Below, in pieces: positions 12,429 to 23,814 of a stretch of 64,000 bases of DNA; position 1 is the stretch's first letter, and each line of letters opens with the position of its first letter. The notes beneath the pieces are model-generated. The model ran no database searches, was not told where the DNA came from, and saw only the letters and a list, made by a program, of their open reading frames with translations. Both the position numbers and the translations under genes were made by a program. This DNA comes from Microthyrium microscopicum (taxonomy: Eukaryota; Ascomycota; Dothideomycetes; Microthyriales; Microthyriaceae): the NCBI GenBank assembly GCA_010405405.1, contig MU004237.1, positions 2,057,345 to 2,121,344 of the forward strand. The letters are read 5' to 3'.

Positions 12429-14789
12429 ATGGTCGAATCTGCCAAGAGTCGCAAGCGGAAGGCTATCACCAAGGATGTTGCTCCTGAGCCAATTGATACA
12501 CCAGGAGACGAGTTTTTGAACGGTGACTTGGATGGTATCCTGTCTGGCAGCGAAGATGAATCCCACCAGTCTGGGTCCGAGAGTGATGCTGAGGAAGGTC
12601 TCGAAGAGGACCAGGACGATGAAGAGGAGGACGAGGACGAGGATGAAGAAGACTTGTTCTCTGACGAGGCCTCCGAAGACGAGGATATTCGAGAGCAAAT
12701 ACGCGCTCTACGAACCACAGACGAACCAGCCACCGAGGCCGCAGCAGAAAAAGATGATGACTTCCACCCACTGAGTCGAGTCGAAGAGCTTGAGACGAAT
12801 TACATCGTTACAAAAGATGCCAACGGCAACCCTCGCTACGTCTACAAAGAAATCGACCCAGTTTACGATTCCGACGACTCCGACAATCAAGACAATGTTA
12901 ATACAATCGGAGACATTCCGCTGTCTTATTACGATGCCTATCCTCATATTGGTTATGATATAAACGGGAAGAAAATCATGCGCCCTGCCAAAGGTCAAGC
13001 GTTGGACGCTTTGCTGGATAGCATTGAGCTTCCTAAGGGTTGGACTGGCTTGACAGATCCTGCCACTGGTAAACCACTCAATTTGTCCCAAGAGGAACTC
13101 GAAGTCTTGAAGAAGGTGTCGAGGAATGAACATCTGGAAGATGGATATGACCCGTACCCTGAAATGGTCGAATACTTTAGCAGCAAAACAGAAATCATGC
13201 CCTTGAGTGCTGCTCCAGAGCCCAAACGCCGATTCATCCCCTCCAAAAATGAGAACAAGCGAATCATGAAAATAGTCAAGGCTATCAGAGAAGGAAGAAT
13301 CAAGCCTTATCGTGCACCAGAGGATCAGGTGGAAGAAGACACCACAATCCAGCGATACGATATCTGGGCAGACGAAACTCCACGCCCAGATAATTCAATG
13401 CATATACCAGCGCCAAAGCTACCACCACCTGGTTACGAGGACAGCTATCATCCTCCACCAGAGTATCTTCCAGACGATCAAGAGAAGGCTGATTGGGAAG
13501 CTCAGGATCCAGAAGACCGGAAACAAGAGTATCTTCCAACTGATCACGGTGCTCTTCGAAAAGTTCCAGGCTACGACAATGTCAAGATGGTTTTCGAGAG
13601 ATGTCTTGATCTTTACCTTGCACCACGTGTTCGACGTAATCGACTCAACATTGATCCCGAGTCACTTTTGCCCAAGCTACCAAGTCCTGACGAGCTTCGA
13701 CCTTTTCCAACTACATGCGCAACCCTCTTCAGAGGTCACGAAGGCAAAGTTCGAAGCGTATCTGTAGATGCAACTGGCACATTGCTCGCTAGTGGTGGTG
13801 ATGATGGTACAGTAAGAATATGGGACATCCTTACGGGCCGAAATGTCTGGACAAAGAAACTCTCATCTGAGGAAGCTGTAGATGTAGTCAGATGGCGCCC
13901 AAGCACCGACACATGCATCCTCTCAGCAGCAGCTGGTGAAACCATATTCTTCATTATTCCCCAGGGTGTCCACACCGTCAACCCAGAAATCGAAATTGCC
14001 AGCCGTGCCATTCTCGATGCTGGCTTTGGCTACGAAGCCCAGCGAGCCGCCTCAAATTCCGAGCCACGCAAAGAGCCCGCCGCGACCTGGTCCCGCCCTC
14101 TATCAAAACTCGTCGACAACGGCATCATGCTAACAATCACCGTCCGCGCACCGGTCAAAGTCATCTCCTGGCACCGTCGTGGCGATTACTTCGCCACCGT
14201 CTCGCCCAAAGGCCAATCCCACGCCGTCGCCATCCACACGCTCTCCAAGCACCTCACTCAACTCCCCTTCCGCAAACTCAAAGGCCTGCCACAAACAGCA
14301 CAATTCCATCCCTCTAAACCAATCTTTTTCGTCGCAACTCAACGCTCCGTCCGCAGCTACGACCTTGCCAAACAAGAGCTCGTCAAAATTCTTAAGCCCG
14401 GCGCACGCTGGATCTCCTCCATCGACATCCACGCCGGCGGCGACAACGTGATCATTGGCTCCTACGATCGAAGACTTCTATGGCACGACCTCGACTTGTC
14501 AGTACGGCCGTACAAGACACTGCGGTATCACGATAAAGCAATTCGCGCAGTCAAGTATCACCATGGCGGGTTCCCGCTATTTGCGGACGCCAGTGACGAT
14601 GGGACTGTGCAGATTTTCCATGGCAAGGTGGTGGATGACTTGATGGAGAATGCGACGATTGTGCCACTCAAGGTGCTCAAGGGACATGCGGTCAAGGGTG
14701 CGTTGGGAGTGCTGGATTTGGATTGGCATCCTAAGCATCCTTGGTGTGTTAGTGCCGGTGCGGATGGTACTTGTAGATTATGGTGTTGA
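12429..14789 (+). CDS. ERB1: Ribosome biogenesis protein Erb1 (BOP1 homologue)
   Basis: 786-aa nucleolar factor, part of the PeBoW/Nop7-Erb1-Ytm1 complex needed for 27S pre-rRNA processing and 60S subunit assembly. It starts [13 protein letters not shown] with a basic patch, then a long acidic stretch ([20 protein letters not shown]). The BOP1 N-terminal domain follows, recognisable by [20 protein letters not shown] and [16 protein letters not shown]. The C-terminal half is a seven-bladed WD40 propeller (for example [34 protein letters not shown], and the final [17 protein letters not shown]). It is uninterrupted by introns. The start at 12429 is preferred over an in-frame Met ten codons upstream, because the basic [11 protein letters not shown] start is typical. 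Length matches yeast Erb1 (about 807 aa). Confidence 0.96.
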   Translation: MVESAKSRKRKAITKDVAPEPIDTPGDEFLNGDLDGILSGSEDESHQSGSESDAEEGLEEDQDDEEEDEDEDEEDLFSDEASEDEDIREQIRALRTTDEPATEAAAEKDDDFHPLSRVEELETNYIVTKDANGNPRYVYKEIDPVYDSDDSDNQDNVNTIGDIPLSYYDAYPHIGYDINGKKIMRPAKGQALDALLDSIELPKGWTGLTDPATGKPLNLSQEELEVLKKVSRNEHLEDGYDPYPEMVEYFSSKTEIMPLSAAPEPKRRFIPSKNENKRIMKIVKAIREGRIKPYRAPEDQVEEDTTIQRYDIWADETPRPDNSMHIPAPKLPPPGYEDSYHPPPEYLPDDQEKADWEAQDPEDRKQEYLPTDHGALRKVPGYDNVKMVFERCLDLYLAPRVRRNRLNIDPESLLPKLPSPDELRPFPTTCATLFRGHEGKVRSVSVDATGTLLASGGDDGTVRIWDILTGRNVWTKKLSSEEAVDVVRWRPSTDTCILSAAAGETIFFIIPQGVHTVNPEIEIASRAILDAGFGYEAQRAASNSEPRKEPAATWSRPLSKLVDNGIMLTITVRAPVKVISWHRRGDYFATVSPKGQSHAVAIHTLSKHLTQLPFRKLKGLPQTAQFHPSKPIFFVATQRSVRSYDLAKQELVKILKPGARWISSIDIHAGGDNVIIGSYDRRLLWHDLDLSVRPYKTLRYHDKAIRAVKYHHGGFPLFADASDDGTVQIFHGKVVDDLMENATIVPLKVLKGHAVKGALGVLDLDWHPKHPWCVSAGADGTCRLWC

Positions 14790-15363
14790 GCGGTTCCAAT
14801 TCATTTTTCTTCCTTTCCACCTTCGTTGCGATTTATTCCGATTTATTGTAGGTGAGGTAGCTGTCGCTCCGATTAGAGGCGATTTTTACCATCATCATTT
14901 GTTGGAAGATTTTTGAATTGTTGCATAGCAGCCTGTCAGAAAACTCGTCTGTACACAAGTAAGTCAGCAGTTCCTTCCGCATCATTCTGCGACCATTTAC
15001 TAGCCTCTCCTTCCTTCATATGCAGCTCAAATGAGCATTCCGTAAAAGGAAAGATCAATGTCTGTAACCAGCTATCATACTAAGTCGTCTTGCCGTAATG
15101 GGCCGCTCCAACTCTTCAAAGCTCACTGGCACGTCGTCTTGCCGTAATGGGCCGCTCCAACTCTTCAAAGCTCACTGGCACGTCGTCCTGCCCGTGTGCC
15201 TACCACTCTTGGTCGCTCAGTCACTCTCCCACATCATTGCCTGTATTTCAGACACTATGCCCCGCCATTTCGATTACTCTCCACCACATCGCCAATCTAC
15301 GATAGAGGTCAGAGTCTGAGACACGGCACGACTGAGCGAGATCTGAATTCGACTCACAACACC
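14790..15363. other. Intergenic, Erb1 to BTB array
   Basis: About 570 bp holding the Erb1 3' UTR and the upstream region of the first BTB gene. It contains a two-copy 49-bp tandem repeat, listed separately. Confidence 0.5.
15084..15196 (+). repeat. 49-bp tandem repeat upstream of BTB-1
   Basis: Two identical copies of a 49-bp unit beginning GTCGTCTTGCCGTAATGGGC start at 15084 and 15133. A partial, degenerate third copy (GTCGTCCTGCCCGTG) starts at 15182. It lies about 170-280 bp before the first BTB start codon, so it may belong to its promoter. Perfect identity suggests a recent duplication. Confidence 0.9.
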
Positions 15364-16325
15364 ATGTCTTCTTCCGATAGGTAAGCAAAACCACCATAAG
15401 CGCCAAAAGTGGTTCCTACTGACGCAGGAACAGTAAGCGAAAAGCGACCGAATCGGTAGAGTCTTCCGACACATCCAAGAAACAATGCAACTCCGAAAGA
15501 CTGTCGGAATATGGTAATCTACCGTAAGCGTTCAGCATGGTTCAAGCATTGCCAAATTACTCATGCTTCACAGATTCGATGGCAAAGTCGTATCGATTTT
15601 GGTGGGCGAAAACGAGAAAATCTTCACGCTTCATGTCAATCGAATCTGCCTGACCTCAGATTTCTTCAAAAGGATGTTGCATGACCGTCCGTTTGGCTTT
15701 CGAGAGAACGTCACAAATGAGATCAAACTTCCCGAGCAAAGACCCGAGGTGTTTGAACTATTTGCTCGCTTCGTCTATTATGGACACGTCGGTCCGATCC
15801 CAGCCAAAAACTTCGAGTCGGACGAAGCCAGAAAAACGATTTTAAGCGCTAACTCTACACTCCTGCTAAAAGCTGTCGCTCTTGCGGATTATTTGCAGTG
15901 TGATGATTTTCACAATGCGATCATGGATAACTTAGTGTTGCAGTGCGTCACGCATAGATCATACCCCGTTGCTGGTTCCGGCATCAAATTGGCTTTGTCA
16001 TCGGGATCTCCTTTGCTGGTGCGGTTCTTGCAAGACGCTTGCATTTCCGTAGGCAACGCAAGTTGGTGGGTAAGTGATGTGTTTTATGAACATTCTTTCT
16101 TATGCAAGATCGATGTATTCATGAAAACCCTAAACTCACAAAATCCAGGACTACGACAACAAGGTATTCGAGCACACCGATTTCTGGGTTTCAGTAATGA
16201 AGGGCATGGCAGCGTTACTTGGTGGCGAAGGCCGACCCAAAAAGTGGGAACCAAAAAACTGCGACTACCATCGACACAAAGATGGAAAACGATGCGACTC
16301 CGTGGAAGTAAGCACTGCGGATTAG
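15364..16325 (+). CDS. BTB/POZ protein, array copy 1 (BTB-1)
   Basis: First of thirteen tandem paralogues, 261 aa in four exons (15364-15380, 15428-15523, 15574-16069, 16149-16325). The N-terminus MSSSDRNSKRKATES is basic and NLS-like. The BTB core begins FDGKVVSILVG and runs through FTLHVNRICLTSDFFKRML, KLPEQRPEVFELFARFVYYG and ALADYLQCDDFHNAIMDNL. After the third intron, which follows WW, the tail has FWVSVMKGMAALLGGEGRP and ends CDYHRHKDGKRC plus eight residues. The C-x2-H-x-H-x5-C end could bind a metal. BTB domains mediate dimerisation and often Cul3 or transcription-factor contacts; which applies here is unknown. BTB-1 to BTB-3 share the same four-exon structure and form a subgroup. Confidence 0.85.
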
Positions 16326-17581
16326 TACCGGATCTGTCGCGAACACCTTGAGGTAGCCAACCAATGGACAAAGCAAATGATGTACTCTCATCAACTTCAC
16401 TGGCTTCCATGTGCTACGGTCTCTTCGAGACTGTCTTATGTCCCATGAAGTTCCTAGACGGTGGGCTTCTTTACAGACTGCAGTGGGCAGGAGATTAGAT
16501 GATACTTATCAATGGCAATGGCAGAAGTTGCAGTCGATGGGGGCAAGCCATGTACTTTTTCTACCCATTGGCTAGCTGTCGGACCTGTAGGCTCCGAAGT
16601 TGAGCAAAGTCAATCCAAAAGGTTTCCTTTGCTTTCGATCTTTCTTTTAATTGATTTGAGCACCCCTACTGCCAGTAGATGCAATTTCTATTCTCTGCAA
16701 TACTCGTAGGCTACCAACAGGATGACAACCAAGTGGCGTGCCTCACCAACTGCAATGCTTATCTTAGCGTCCGCTATGGCATCGAGTGTTTTATCTGCAT
16801 TGAAACCTGGCAATTTATGATTTTCTTCGAAAGAGGAGGGGAATAAAGCGTCTGCTGTTGGAAAGGGATCACTATAAATTTCATCTTTGAGGGGAGTGTA
16901 CGTTTTGGTTTCCCGTCTCGCCGGCTTTCTCGAACAAGAACAATCTTATATCTCAACAGCTTATCTGAAAAAAGGTTGTCTCTTTTCCTTTGCCATGTAC
17001 ATCCTTCCGAGAAGAAAACTCAACTGTGCAAAAACATGGAGATAATCGAGTCTAAGCACAACCGATACTAGCCAGGGAAGATATGTGAAGCGCTGAGAGG
17101 CAGAGCAATAGCTAACAAATATCGCCACGTACACAGTTTCTATTCTTTTCTGAAGACCAAATGGGTATCATGAGAGGTCTTGCTTGGTTCTACAGAAATG
17201 ACGACTCAAGGGAGGGATGAATTTAATGGTTCGCTAAGCCCAAATTGGCATAATTGGGGTATCAGATCTAAAATTTGGATGCCACTACCCTTCAACTACC
17301 ACCGGTGACTTGGCTCCGAATGTCTACCAGTTAATTTTTCAAGGCATCGAATTCATCCGTCCTGGAGGCACCTTTATTTTGCTATCTCATCCGCTTCTCC
17401 AGTCCCCCATTCCTCCACAACACTCTATAACACTTCACAACACTCTATCAGAGAAAGTCGCCATATCGCCCTTCCCGAGATCAGCATCAACCAGAATTGT
17501 TGCAATAGCTAGCGTAAAATTCAGCTCGCTCGCTTGAAATACCTCGTTCCGTTCCACCATCACCCTGGCGTAGAGGTCATC
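16326..17581. other. Intergenic between BTB-1 and BTB-2
   Basis: About 1.26 kb. Near 17418 and 17438 the nonamer CAACACTCT occurs twice; related CAACACTCC copies lie before BTB-3 and BTB-4. Open frames here are short and without domain. Nothing else is supported. Confidence 0.45.
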
Positions 17582-18728
17582 ATGTTTTCATCATATCCCA
17601 CAGGGTAAGGAAGTTGCATATTGCTGACTTTGACCGAAGCGTTCATCTCACACTCTATAACGTTGCTAGAAATTGTTGACGGTCTTCCGATATATTTTAT
17701 GAGGATATGCGCTTGCAAACTTCCCGCCAGCAGCTGAAATCTTGGAAGATCTTTATCTTGAACAGACTGGCTGACCAATGCTACAGGAGCAAACGTGGGC
17801 CTCCCATCTCATCATTTTTTTCGGATCCTTCTCCCGCCACAAAAAAGATCAAGCACGTTCGGTCTCTGCAGTCTGAAGGTGCCTCGTAAGTATATTTCTG
17901 CGTTCATTTGGCCGTTGACTGACCTTAGTAGATTTCAGGGTCAAGTCATATCGGTGCTAGTAGGAAACGAGGAGAAGAAGTTCACAATCCACGCCGATCG
18001 CCTTTCTGCCAGCTCAGAATTCTTCAAGCGACTGCTAAATAGTAGTTCAAAAGGCTTTCTAGAGAACGCTACAAATGAAGTTAGACTGCCTGAACATAGC
18101 CCGGAAGTCTTCGAGCTCTATGCACAATTCCTCTATGCCGGCCAAATCTACTCAGATCCAGGAAAGACTGCTTTAGATAAGAACAACAACTCTCACGCGT
18201 TGGAAACCAATTTGTTGATCGACGCCATCACTCTTGCCGATTACCTACAGGATGATGAATTCCACAACGCTGCCATTGACGCCTTGATTTCACAAGCGAT
18301 CGAGACCAATATCTGGCCTGTCAATTCAGAGTGGATTGGAAAAGCTCTCACATCCGGCTCTGCTTCCCTTGTCAAGCTGCTAAAAGATTTCTGCGTCTTC
18401 AACTCCAACGCCGCTTGGTGGGTAAGTTGTTTCCCTGCGATATTGACACTGTCGCTCGCTAGAGTTCATGTATAGCTATTTCACTTGTTCCGACACTAAC
18501 GTATCGCAGACAAATGACAAAATGGGAGATTCGCACCCCGAGTTCTGGATTTCGGTCGCAAAGGAAATGGCTCTACTGCTCGACGGAGCAGGTCGACCTC
18601 CAATGAAATGGGTGCCAACGAACTGCAACTATCATCGGCACAAGGCTGGCGTACGATGCGTCTCACCAGCCCTTGCTGTGATCGAAAGCACCAGCTATTT
18701 CGACGACTTACAGTACTGGGTTGGTTGA
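17582..18728 (+). CDS. BTB/POZ protein, array copy 2 (BTB-2)
   Basis: 276-aa paralogue in four exons (17582-17604, 17787-17885, 17932-18421, 18510-18728). The start exon codes MFSSYPTG and joins by a 182-nt intron to SKRGPP, then TKKIKHVR, a basic N-terminus. The BTB core begins FQGQVISVLVGNEEKKFTIH, with SASSEFFKRLL, LPEHSPEVFELYAQFLYAG and LADYLQDDEFHNAAIDALI. The third intron follows AAWW, as in copies 1 and 3. The tail FWISVAKEMALLLDGAGRP leads to CNYHRHKAGVRC, keeping the full C-x2-H-x-H-x5-C motif, and then a copy-specific extension of 23 residues. The first exon was chosen because it gives the same phase-2 junction as BTB-1; it is the least certain part. Confidence 0.8.
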
Positions 18729-19315
18729 CGGCTGACAGTGGTGAGCCAGCTGGTTATTGCGGTGTTGGTAGGGACTCAGCTTGCGAAGGCTCGAGTAGAG
18801 CACAACTTCCATAGAACGTGTTAGGCAGATTCATCACATCGACATCTACGATGGAAACAAAGCATCTCTTAGTCCCGCAATACCACGGTAAAGCCCATAA
18901 TTAGTGAGAGAGCATCGATATTGCTTACTATGTCCAGGGCCGCCATAATTTTGGGACCGCCCTCGATCTATTCCGTGTGAAAGATTCAAAGGAAAGAACG
19001 ATGGAAGAGATAACAGGCAAGTACGCCCCAGTACTTTCCAATTCTAGTAGTCTCAACCCACTCACTATCAATGTTGAAGGCAATCGCCCCTGTGCTAAGA
19101 AATGGCGCCTAAAGAGCACAGGCTCTCTCTCTTAATCCATCTTGCACCAATCTGCTTTCTTCTTGCCAACTTGACCAACACTCCATCCCACCACACGAGC
19201 TGGTGTTGGAAAAGGCATCACCGACATTTGCCCGAGCCCGCGCTCAGCTTCTTTTCTCTTATTCCAGCATCCGTTCCTGAAATTCGATCCACTATCTCCA
19301 TACACTCAAGTTGTG
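18729..19315. other. Intergenic between BTB-2 and BTB-3
   Basis: About 590 bp. CAACACTCC lies at 19176-19184 and CT-rich tracts surround 19120-19200, suiting a fungal promoter. No gene is seen. Confidence 0.45.
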
Positions 19316-20445
19316 ATGGCCTCGTCTACTCCTGCTAGGTAAGAAAAAGTTCGACATTCTTTATCAGCCTCAAGCGCTCAACTTCCCTTCCACTGTCAGG
19401 GCTAGAAGAGCATTGCCTTTGCAAGCAGAATGAATGGACAATGAAGGCCTCTGAACACAGCTGGTTCTTTCTCATGGTTACATCATTGATTTGCTGACGA
19501 TTTCTACAGTACGAAACGCAAGGCTGGCGACACCATTGAAGCTTCTCCAGCCGCAAAGAAAATTTCTACGGATATCCGAGCTGTAGAAGCCGACGGCTTC
19601 TTGTAGGTGACCTCAAGCTCAAGACAGGAACGCTCCCTGACGTTCTGCAGATTTGATGGTGAAGTCGTTTCAATTCTCGTCGGCCCACATGGAAAGAAGT
19701 TCACCTTACATGTCGATCCTCTTTGTTCGAGCTCCGATTACTTCAAGCACATGTTACGTAGCTCCGCTACCTTCCTAGAGTCCGCCAAACATGAGGTCAA
19801 ATTGCTCGAACAAAGCCCAAGAGTCTTCCAGCTATATGCTCAGTACTTATACCAGGGAAAGATTTTTTCGAAGCCTGGACCAACTGTGCCGAGTTCTAAT
19901 GGCGAGGTCCCTCTAATGACCGAAACTACTCTCCTGCTAACAGCTATTTCTCTCGCGGATTATCTTCAAGATGATGATTTTCACAACTCGGTCATCGACT
20001 GTCTGATAGCGCGTTCGCTACAGACTAATGCATGGCCCACAACCGACGATTCAATTACGTTAAGCCTTTCGAGTGGATCTTCATTCCTCGTAGATCTTAT
20101 AAGGGACTTTTGCATTTATGGGGCACATGAAGGCTGGTGGGTAAGTGGCTCCTTGACAACCTCCAAATTCTGCCTACTGCATTTCATCCTGCCACGCTCC
20201 ACCAAACCTATGATATTTCATGACGGCCATCGAGGGCTGTTGCACTTAAGAAACTCTTTTATCGTAATCTTGCACTAACAGATCTTCAGACAAATGGCAA
20301 TGTCACAGGAGAAACACACGGCGAATTCTGGGCTTCAGTTGCGAGGGGTATGGCCAAATTGTTGAAGGGAGGAGGCCGACCTTCAAAGTGGGTGCCTAAG
20401 AATTGTGACTATCATCGTCATAAAGATGGCAAACGGTGTGACTGA
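19316..20445 (+). CDS. BTB/POZ protein, array copy 3 (BTB-3)
   Basis: 253-aa paralogue, four exons (19316-19338, 19510-19602, 19651-20140, 20290-20445). The N-terminus MASSTPASTKRKAGD plus PAAKKI is basic. The core FDGEVVSILVGPHGKKFTLH is close to BTB-1, followed by SSSDYFKHML, LLEQSPRVFQLYAQYLYQG and LADYLQDDDFHNSVIDCLI. The third intron again follows WW. The tail FWASVARGMAKLLKGGGRP ends CDYHRHKDGKRCD, nearly identical to BTB-1, so these two look like the closest pair. The stop directly after the motif shows that the extensions in copies 1 and 2 are not essential to the family. Function as for the array; no partner can be named. Confidence 0.85.
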
Positions 20446-21149
20446 GGTGGGTATCACTCTCGCCTAGAAAATTTACTGTATAAATTCGCTCTGTATACCC
20501 TCCATGATTCACGAAGCACTCGTTGGCTGAGGATGGCAGGTTCAAGCCGGCGGAATCGATGGAAATGTGCTGGCTAGTTCATCAACCAACTGAAATACAT
20601 AAAGCATGTCTATCGCAGCGAATCAAGGTTTATGTGGTAGTCATGTCCTATTTTTTTTTCTGATCTCAACGTACGAGCTCGATGACTTCGTTCTGATCTC
20701 TGCCAATGTCATATAGGAGGTCCATGAAAACTTAGTAGCTACCTAGCCATGGAAGGGTTGAGGTGCCATTTGAGAAATGTTTGAGGTGATATCCACCTCG
20801 ACCGATTTACTACTTTTGCCGACTGCGATGTCCCAAATAATGGACGGAGGTGGCATATTCGAGGTCTGCCTATCCTCAGTCACCTGTGCGTGACAACATC
20901 AAGAAGTAACCTCCAGCCGTTAAGTACTATTTCAAAGCCTTTCTTGCTCTCGAACTTTGTCCTTCTGCATCAACTCAAAACCCACCCTCTAACAACACTC
21001 CAACTCTGTCCTTCTGCATCAACTCAAAATCCGCCCTCTGACAACACTCCACTCTCAGCGAAACCTTTTCCTTCAATCTGTACTGCTCCAATTCCAGCTT
21101 TCTTTGACCCTCAGAGTACTGCCTTAATCCAGGCTAAATACCTGTCATC
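20446..21149. other. Intergenic between BTB-3 and BTB-4
   Basis: About 700 bp. It includes a two-copy 49-bp repeat (listed separately) carrying CAACACTCC in each copy. No gene is supported. Confidence 0.45.
20953..21050 (+). repeat. 49-bp tandem repeat upstream of BTB-4
   Basis: Two adjacent 49-bp copies (20953-21001 and 21002-21050), both containing CCTTCTGCATCAACTCAAAA and ending CAACACTCC. They differ at a few bases, so they are older than the repeat before BTB-1. They lie 100-200 bp before the BTB-4 start codon, a promoter position. Confidence 0.85.
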
Positions 21150-22234
21150 ATGGCTCAGTAAGTCGGATTCAAGGTACTACCTAGCGTATAGCTAACAGAT
21201 CTAGAAACCAACCAAACCAAAATCCATACCATTCAGGTCCTCCACGACAAAATCCACATACGCCACATCATACCTCACTTACATCGGCGATCCCACTTTC
21301 ATCGAGATTCCCACATTCATCAGTTATGCCAGGCCCCATCGCGGCTTCACACCGCCAAATGATCCGCCGTATTTCGCCAACCCAGGGTCATGGTACTCTA
21401 CAAACTGTGAACACCTGGGTAGCCGTCGAACCTCCAACAAAGCGTACGAGATTCAGCGATGTCCGAAGTGACCAAGACCTTGGTCATTCATTTGCGCAAG
21501 AGACTACTGTCCAAATATTAGTCGGCGAGGAAGAGCAGGTGTTCGCAGTTCATCAACATCTGCTGCGCTCAAACTCCGAGTACTTCAAAGCAATGCTGCG
21601 AAATGAAACTTCCGGCGGCTTCAAAGAGAACGTCGAAGGTCAAATCAAGCTGCCCGATGTCAGCGTCAAGTTGTTCAATCTCTTCGTCCAATTCCTCTAC
21701 CACGGAAAGATATTCTCAGCCTATCTCAAAATTGAGCCACCTCGTCCACAGATCAATCGTTCAGATGGAGCAACCAGCGCCAAGGCCAATGCAGCCGTAG
21801 TAGCCGCGCGTGAAGCTGCTCTTGAAGTTAAAGCACGCAACAAAGCCGCGGAATTCGAGGAGTACAAAACACTGATGGAGCTCATTGTCTTCGCAGACTA
21901 TCTGCAGAGCGACTCTCTCCACAACGCGGCGATCGAGGCTCTGATCCAGACACGTCAAGCTCACCACGATGAGGATGCTGCGTGGGTGAATAACGAGTCC
22001 ATCTCGTTGGCTAAGGGAGTCCCTGAACTGCTCAACTTGCTTCGCGACTCTGCGATTCATGAGTCTCGGGCAGCATGGTGGACCGGCCAACAGCTCGAGG
22101 ACAAGGGGTTCTGGATGTCCGTTGCTGGTGGGATGGCAGAACTACTGCGTCCGTCAAGCAGCGTCATCCTAATTCGTCCTTGGGAGGATAGCTGTCGATA
22201 CCACCGACACAGCAATGAGCCGAAGTGCAGTTAG
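21150..22234 (+). CDS. BTB/POZ protein, array copy 4 (BTB-4)
   Basis: Divergent paralogue, 347 aa. An 8-nt initiator exon (21150-21157, ATGGCTCA) joins by a 41-nt intron (21158-21198, CTAACAG end) to one long exon. If that intron is wrong, translation could start at the in-frame Met at 21326 (302 aa). The N-terminal part is Pro/His/Ser-rich, with a weak basic patch PPTKRTRF. The BTB core begins ETTVQILVGEEEQVFAVH with no intron before it, unlike its neighbours. The variable loop is long, Ala/Lys/Glu-rich and probably helical (KANAAVVAAREAALEVKARN). LIVFADYLQSDSLHNAAIEALI follows. The tail ends CRYHRHSNEPKCS, keeping the complete C-x2-H-x-H-x5-C motif. Confidence 0.82.
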
Positions 22235-23030
22235 TCTGTTGGAGCTTGGTAATGATCGGCTTGGAATATTGTGATACGTGTTCTGGTGCTAGTAGGCGGT
22301 ATCAGGTTCATGATGAAGCTGTCGACGTCGATGTCTGTAACATAGGTCGTTAGGGAAAATGTCGTTTGTTAGTGAAGAGTAGATTGTAGATTCCTGCTTA
22401 GACTAGCATTTTCTACTGACTTATGCCAATATTGACCTTCCATATATGGATATTATCGTTATTTACAACTGTTTCTTGATCACTGAATGTCGATAATAGT
22501 GGTATTACCCTTTCCAGGTACCTCTCCTGACTCCCAGACCAAATTTCGAATTCACTTTTTGATTTCACATTTTCTTTCCGACCAGTATTGGACACAAAGC
22601 TTTTTTTAAACCCACAAGCAATATGAGGATGGGCCTGCCACTCCACGTCAAGTACGATATTTACCATCGCCCAACATCATCAGCATTTGATACTCTGCGT
22701 CATCTCATCTCGTACGCACTTGATGGGAGTTATAGTCTTTGATAAAAGAGCGCAGCAGATGGCTCCCAGCGAAGCTGATGGGTGAAAATGATGGGAGCAT
22801 CCACGAGTTCCTCGATATTCCAGCTCCTTTCAACTGCGTTCCGCACTTTCCCAAACCAGTCACTGCCATGAAATTTCCCACAAAACCTGAACTGAAATTT
22901 ACATCACACCGGCATTGACCTCCAGAATTCCCCTCAACCTGTCCCTCGCCATCTTGACCATCACCAATCATCCCAACCATCGCCAATCTTTCGTCCCATC
23001 GCATTCCATCTTGTCCATCGCCCTTTCGCT
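22235..23030. other. Intergenic between BTB-4 and BTB-5
   Basis: About 800 bp with ordinary composition. Open frames are short and mostly antisense. No repeat or RNA gene was recognised. Confidence 0.45.
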
Positions 23031-23814
23031 ATGTCAGAGCCATCACCTGCGAAGCGTCGAAAAGTGCGGCAGACGGACTCGGATTTGCAAAGGTACAGAA
23101 GGATTTTATCAATCAAGCGGTCCGGGTCTAATTATCTGCAGCTTTGCTGGTGAAACAATCCAGGTCTTAGTGGGTGCCAGCGAGACACCATTCACCGTCC
23201 AAAAGAGCATCCTAAGCTCTAATTCGGAGTACTTTGAGCGAATGTTACGCAACGATTTCAAGGAAAGTCTTGAGGGTGTATCAAAGCTGCCAAAACATAC
23301 ACCAGAAGCATTCGAAATATTCATGAACTTCATCTACCGCGGAAACATCTACTCGGCAACAGAAGCCGGTAGTCAACTCACCGGCAAAGACAAACATACA
23401 GCCTTCGCGAATGAAATGAACAAGATATTACAGGCAATCTCGCTAGCCAACTACCTACAGAGCGATGGTTTCCAGAACGCTACCATCACCGCCCTATTTC
23501 AATGTGTGTCAGACTACCAACTCTTGCCGACCACCCGGAAACTTCTCGACAAAGCTGTCGACATGAACATAGCGTCACTTACTGAAGTCTTTCAAGACTT
23601 TTTCGTGCTTCAGGGATCAGGAGGGTGGTCAGCATTCTCGGAAGAAACGGCCGATCCTTCCGAAGCAGATTTCTGGAAAGGCATCGCAAAGAAAGCAATC
23701 ATCGAGCTCCGAAACCGCGAGAAAGTCAATCATGTTATCAAGGCTGTTGAAACTCGTGATCTCGATCCATGCAAATACCACATCCATCGCGATGGAAAGA
23801 AATGCAGCAATTGA
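23031..23814 (+). CDS. BTB/POZ protein, array copy 5 (BTB-5)
   Basis: 244 aa, two exons (23031-23092, 23142-23814). The start MSEPSPAKRRKVRQ holds a compact basic KRRKV cluster, a good classical NLS. The 49-nt intron is phase 2 and falls one codon before FAGETIQVLVG, as in most of the array. The core continues with PFTVQKSILSSNSEYFERML, KHTPEAFEIFMNFIYRG and SLANYLQSDGFQNATITAL, so the usual ADYLQ reads ANYLQ and FHN reads FQN. The tail ends CKYHIHRDGKKCSN; the usual Arg between the histidines is Ile, but the two His and both Cys remain. The upstream in-frame Met at 22915 was rejected because that frame reads through the intron. Confidence 0.85.

Noticed and set aside
16280-16320. Calling the C-terminal motif a classical C2H2 zinc finger
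   Set aside because: The spacing C-x2-H-x-H-x5-C is too short and lacks the second Cys and hydrophobic core of a C2H2 finger.
15084-21050. CRISPR-like array from the 49-bp repeats
   Set aside because: The units are directly adjacent without spacers, and the genome is eukaryotic.
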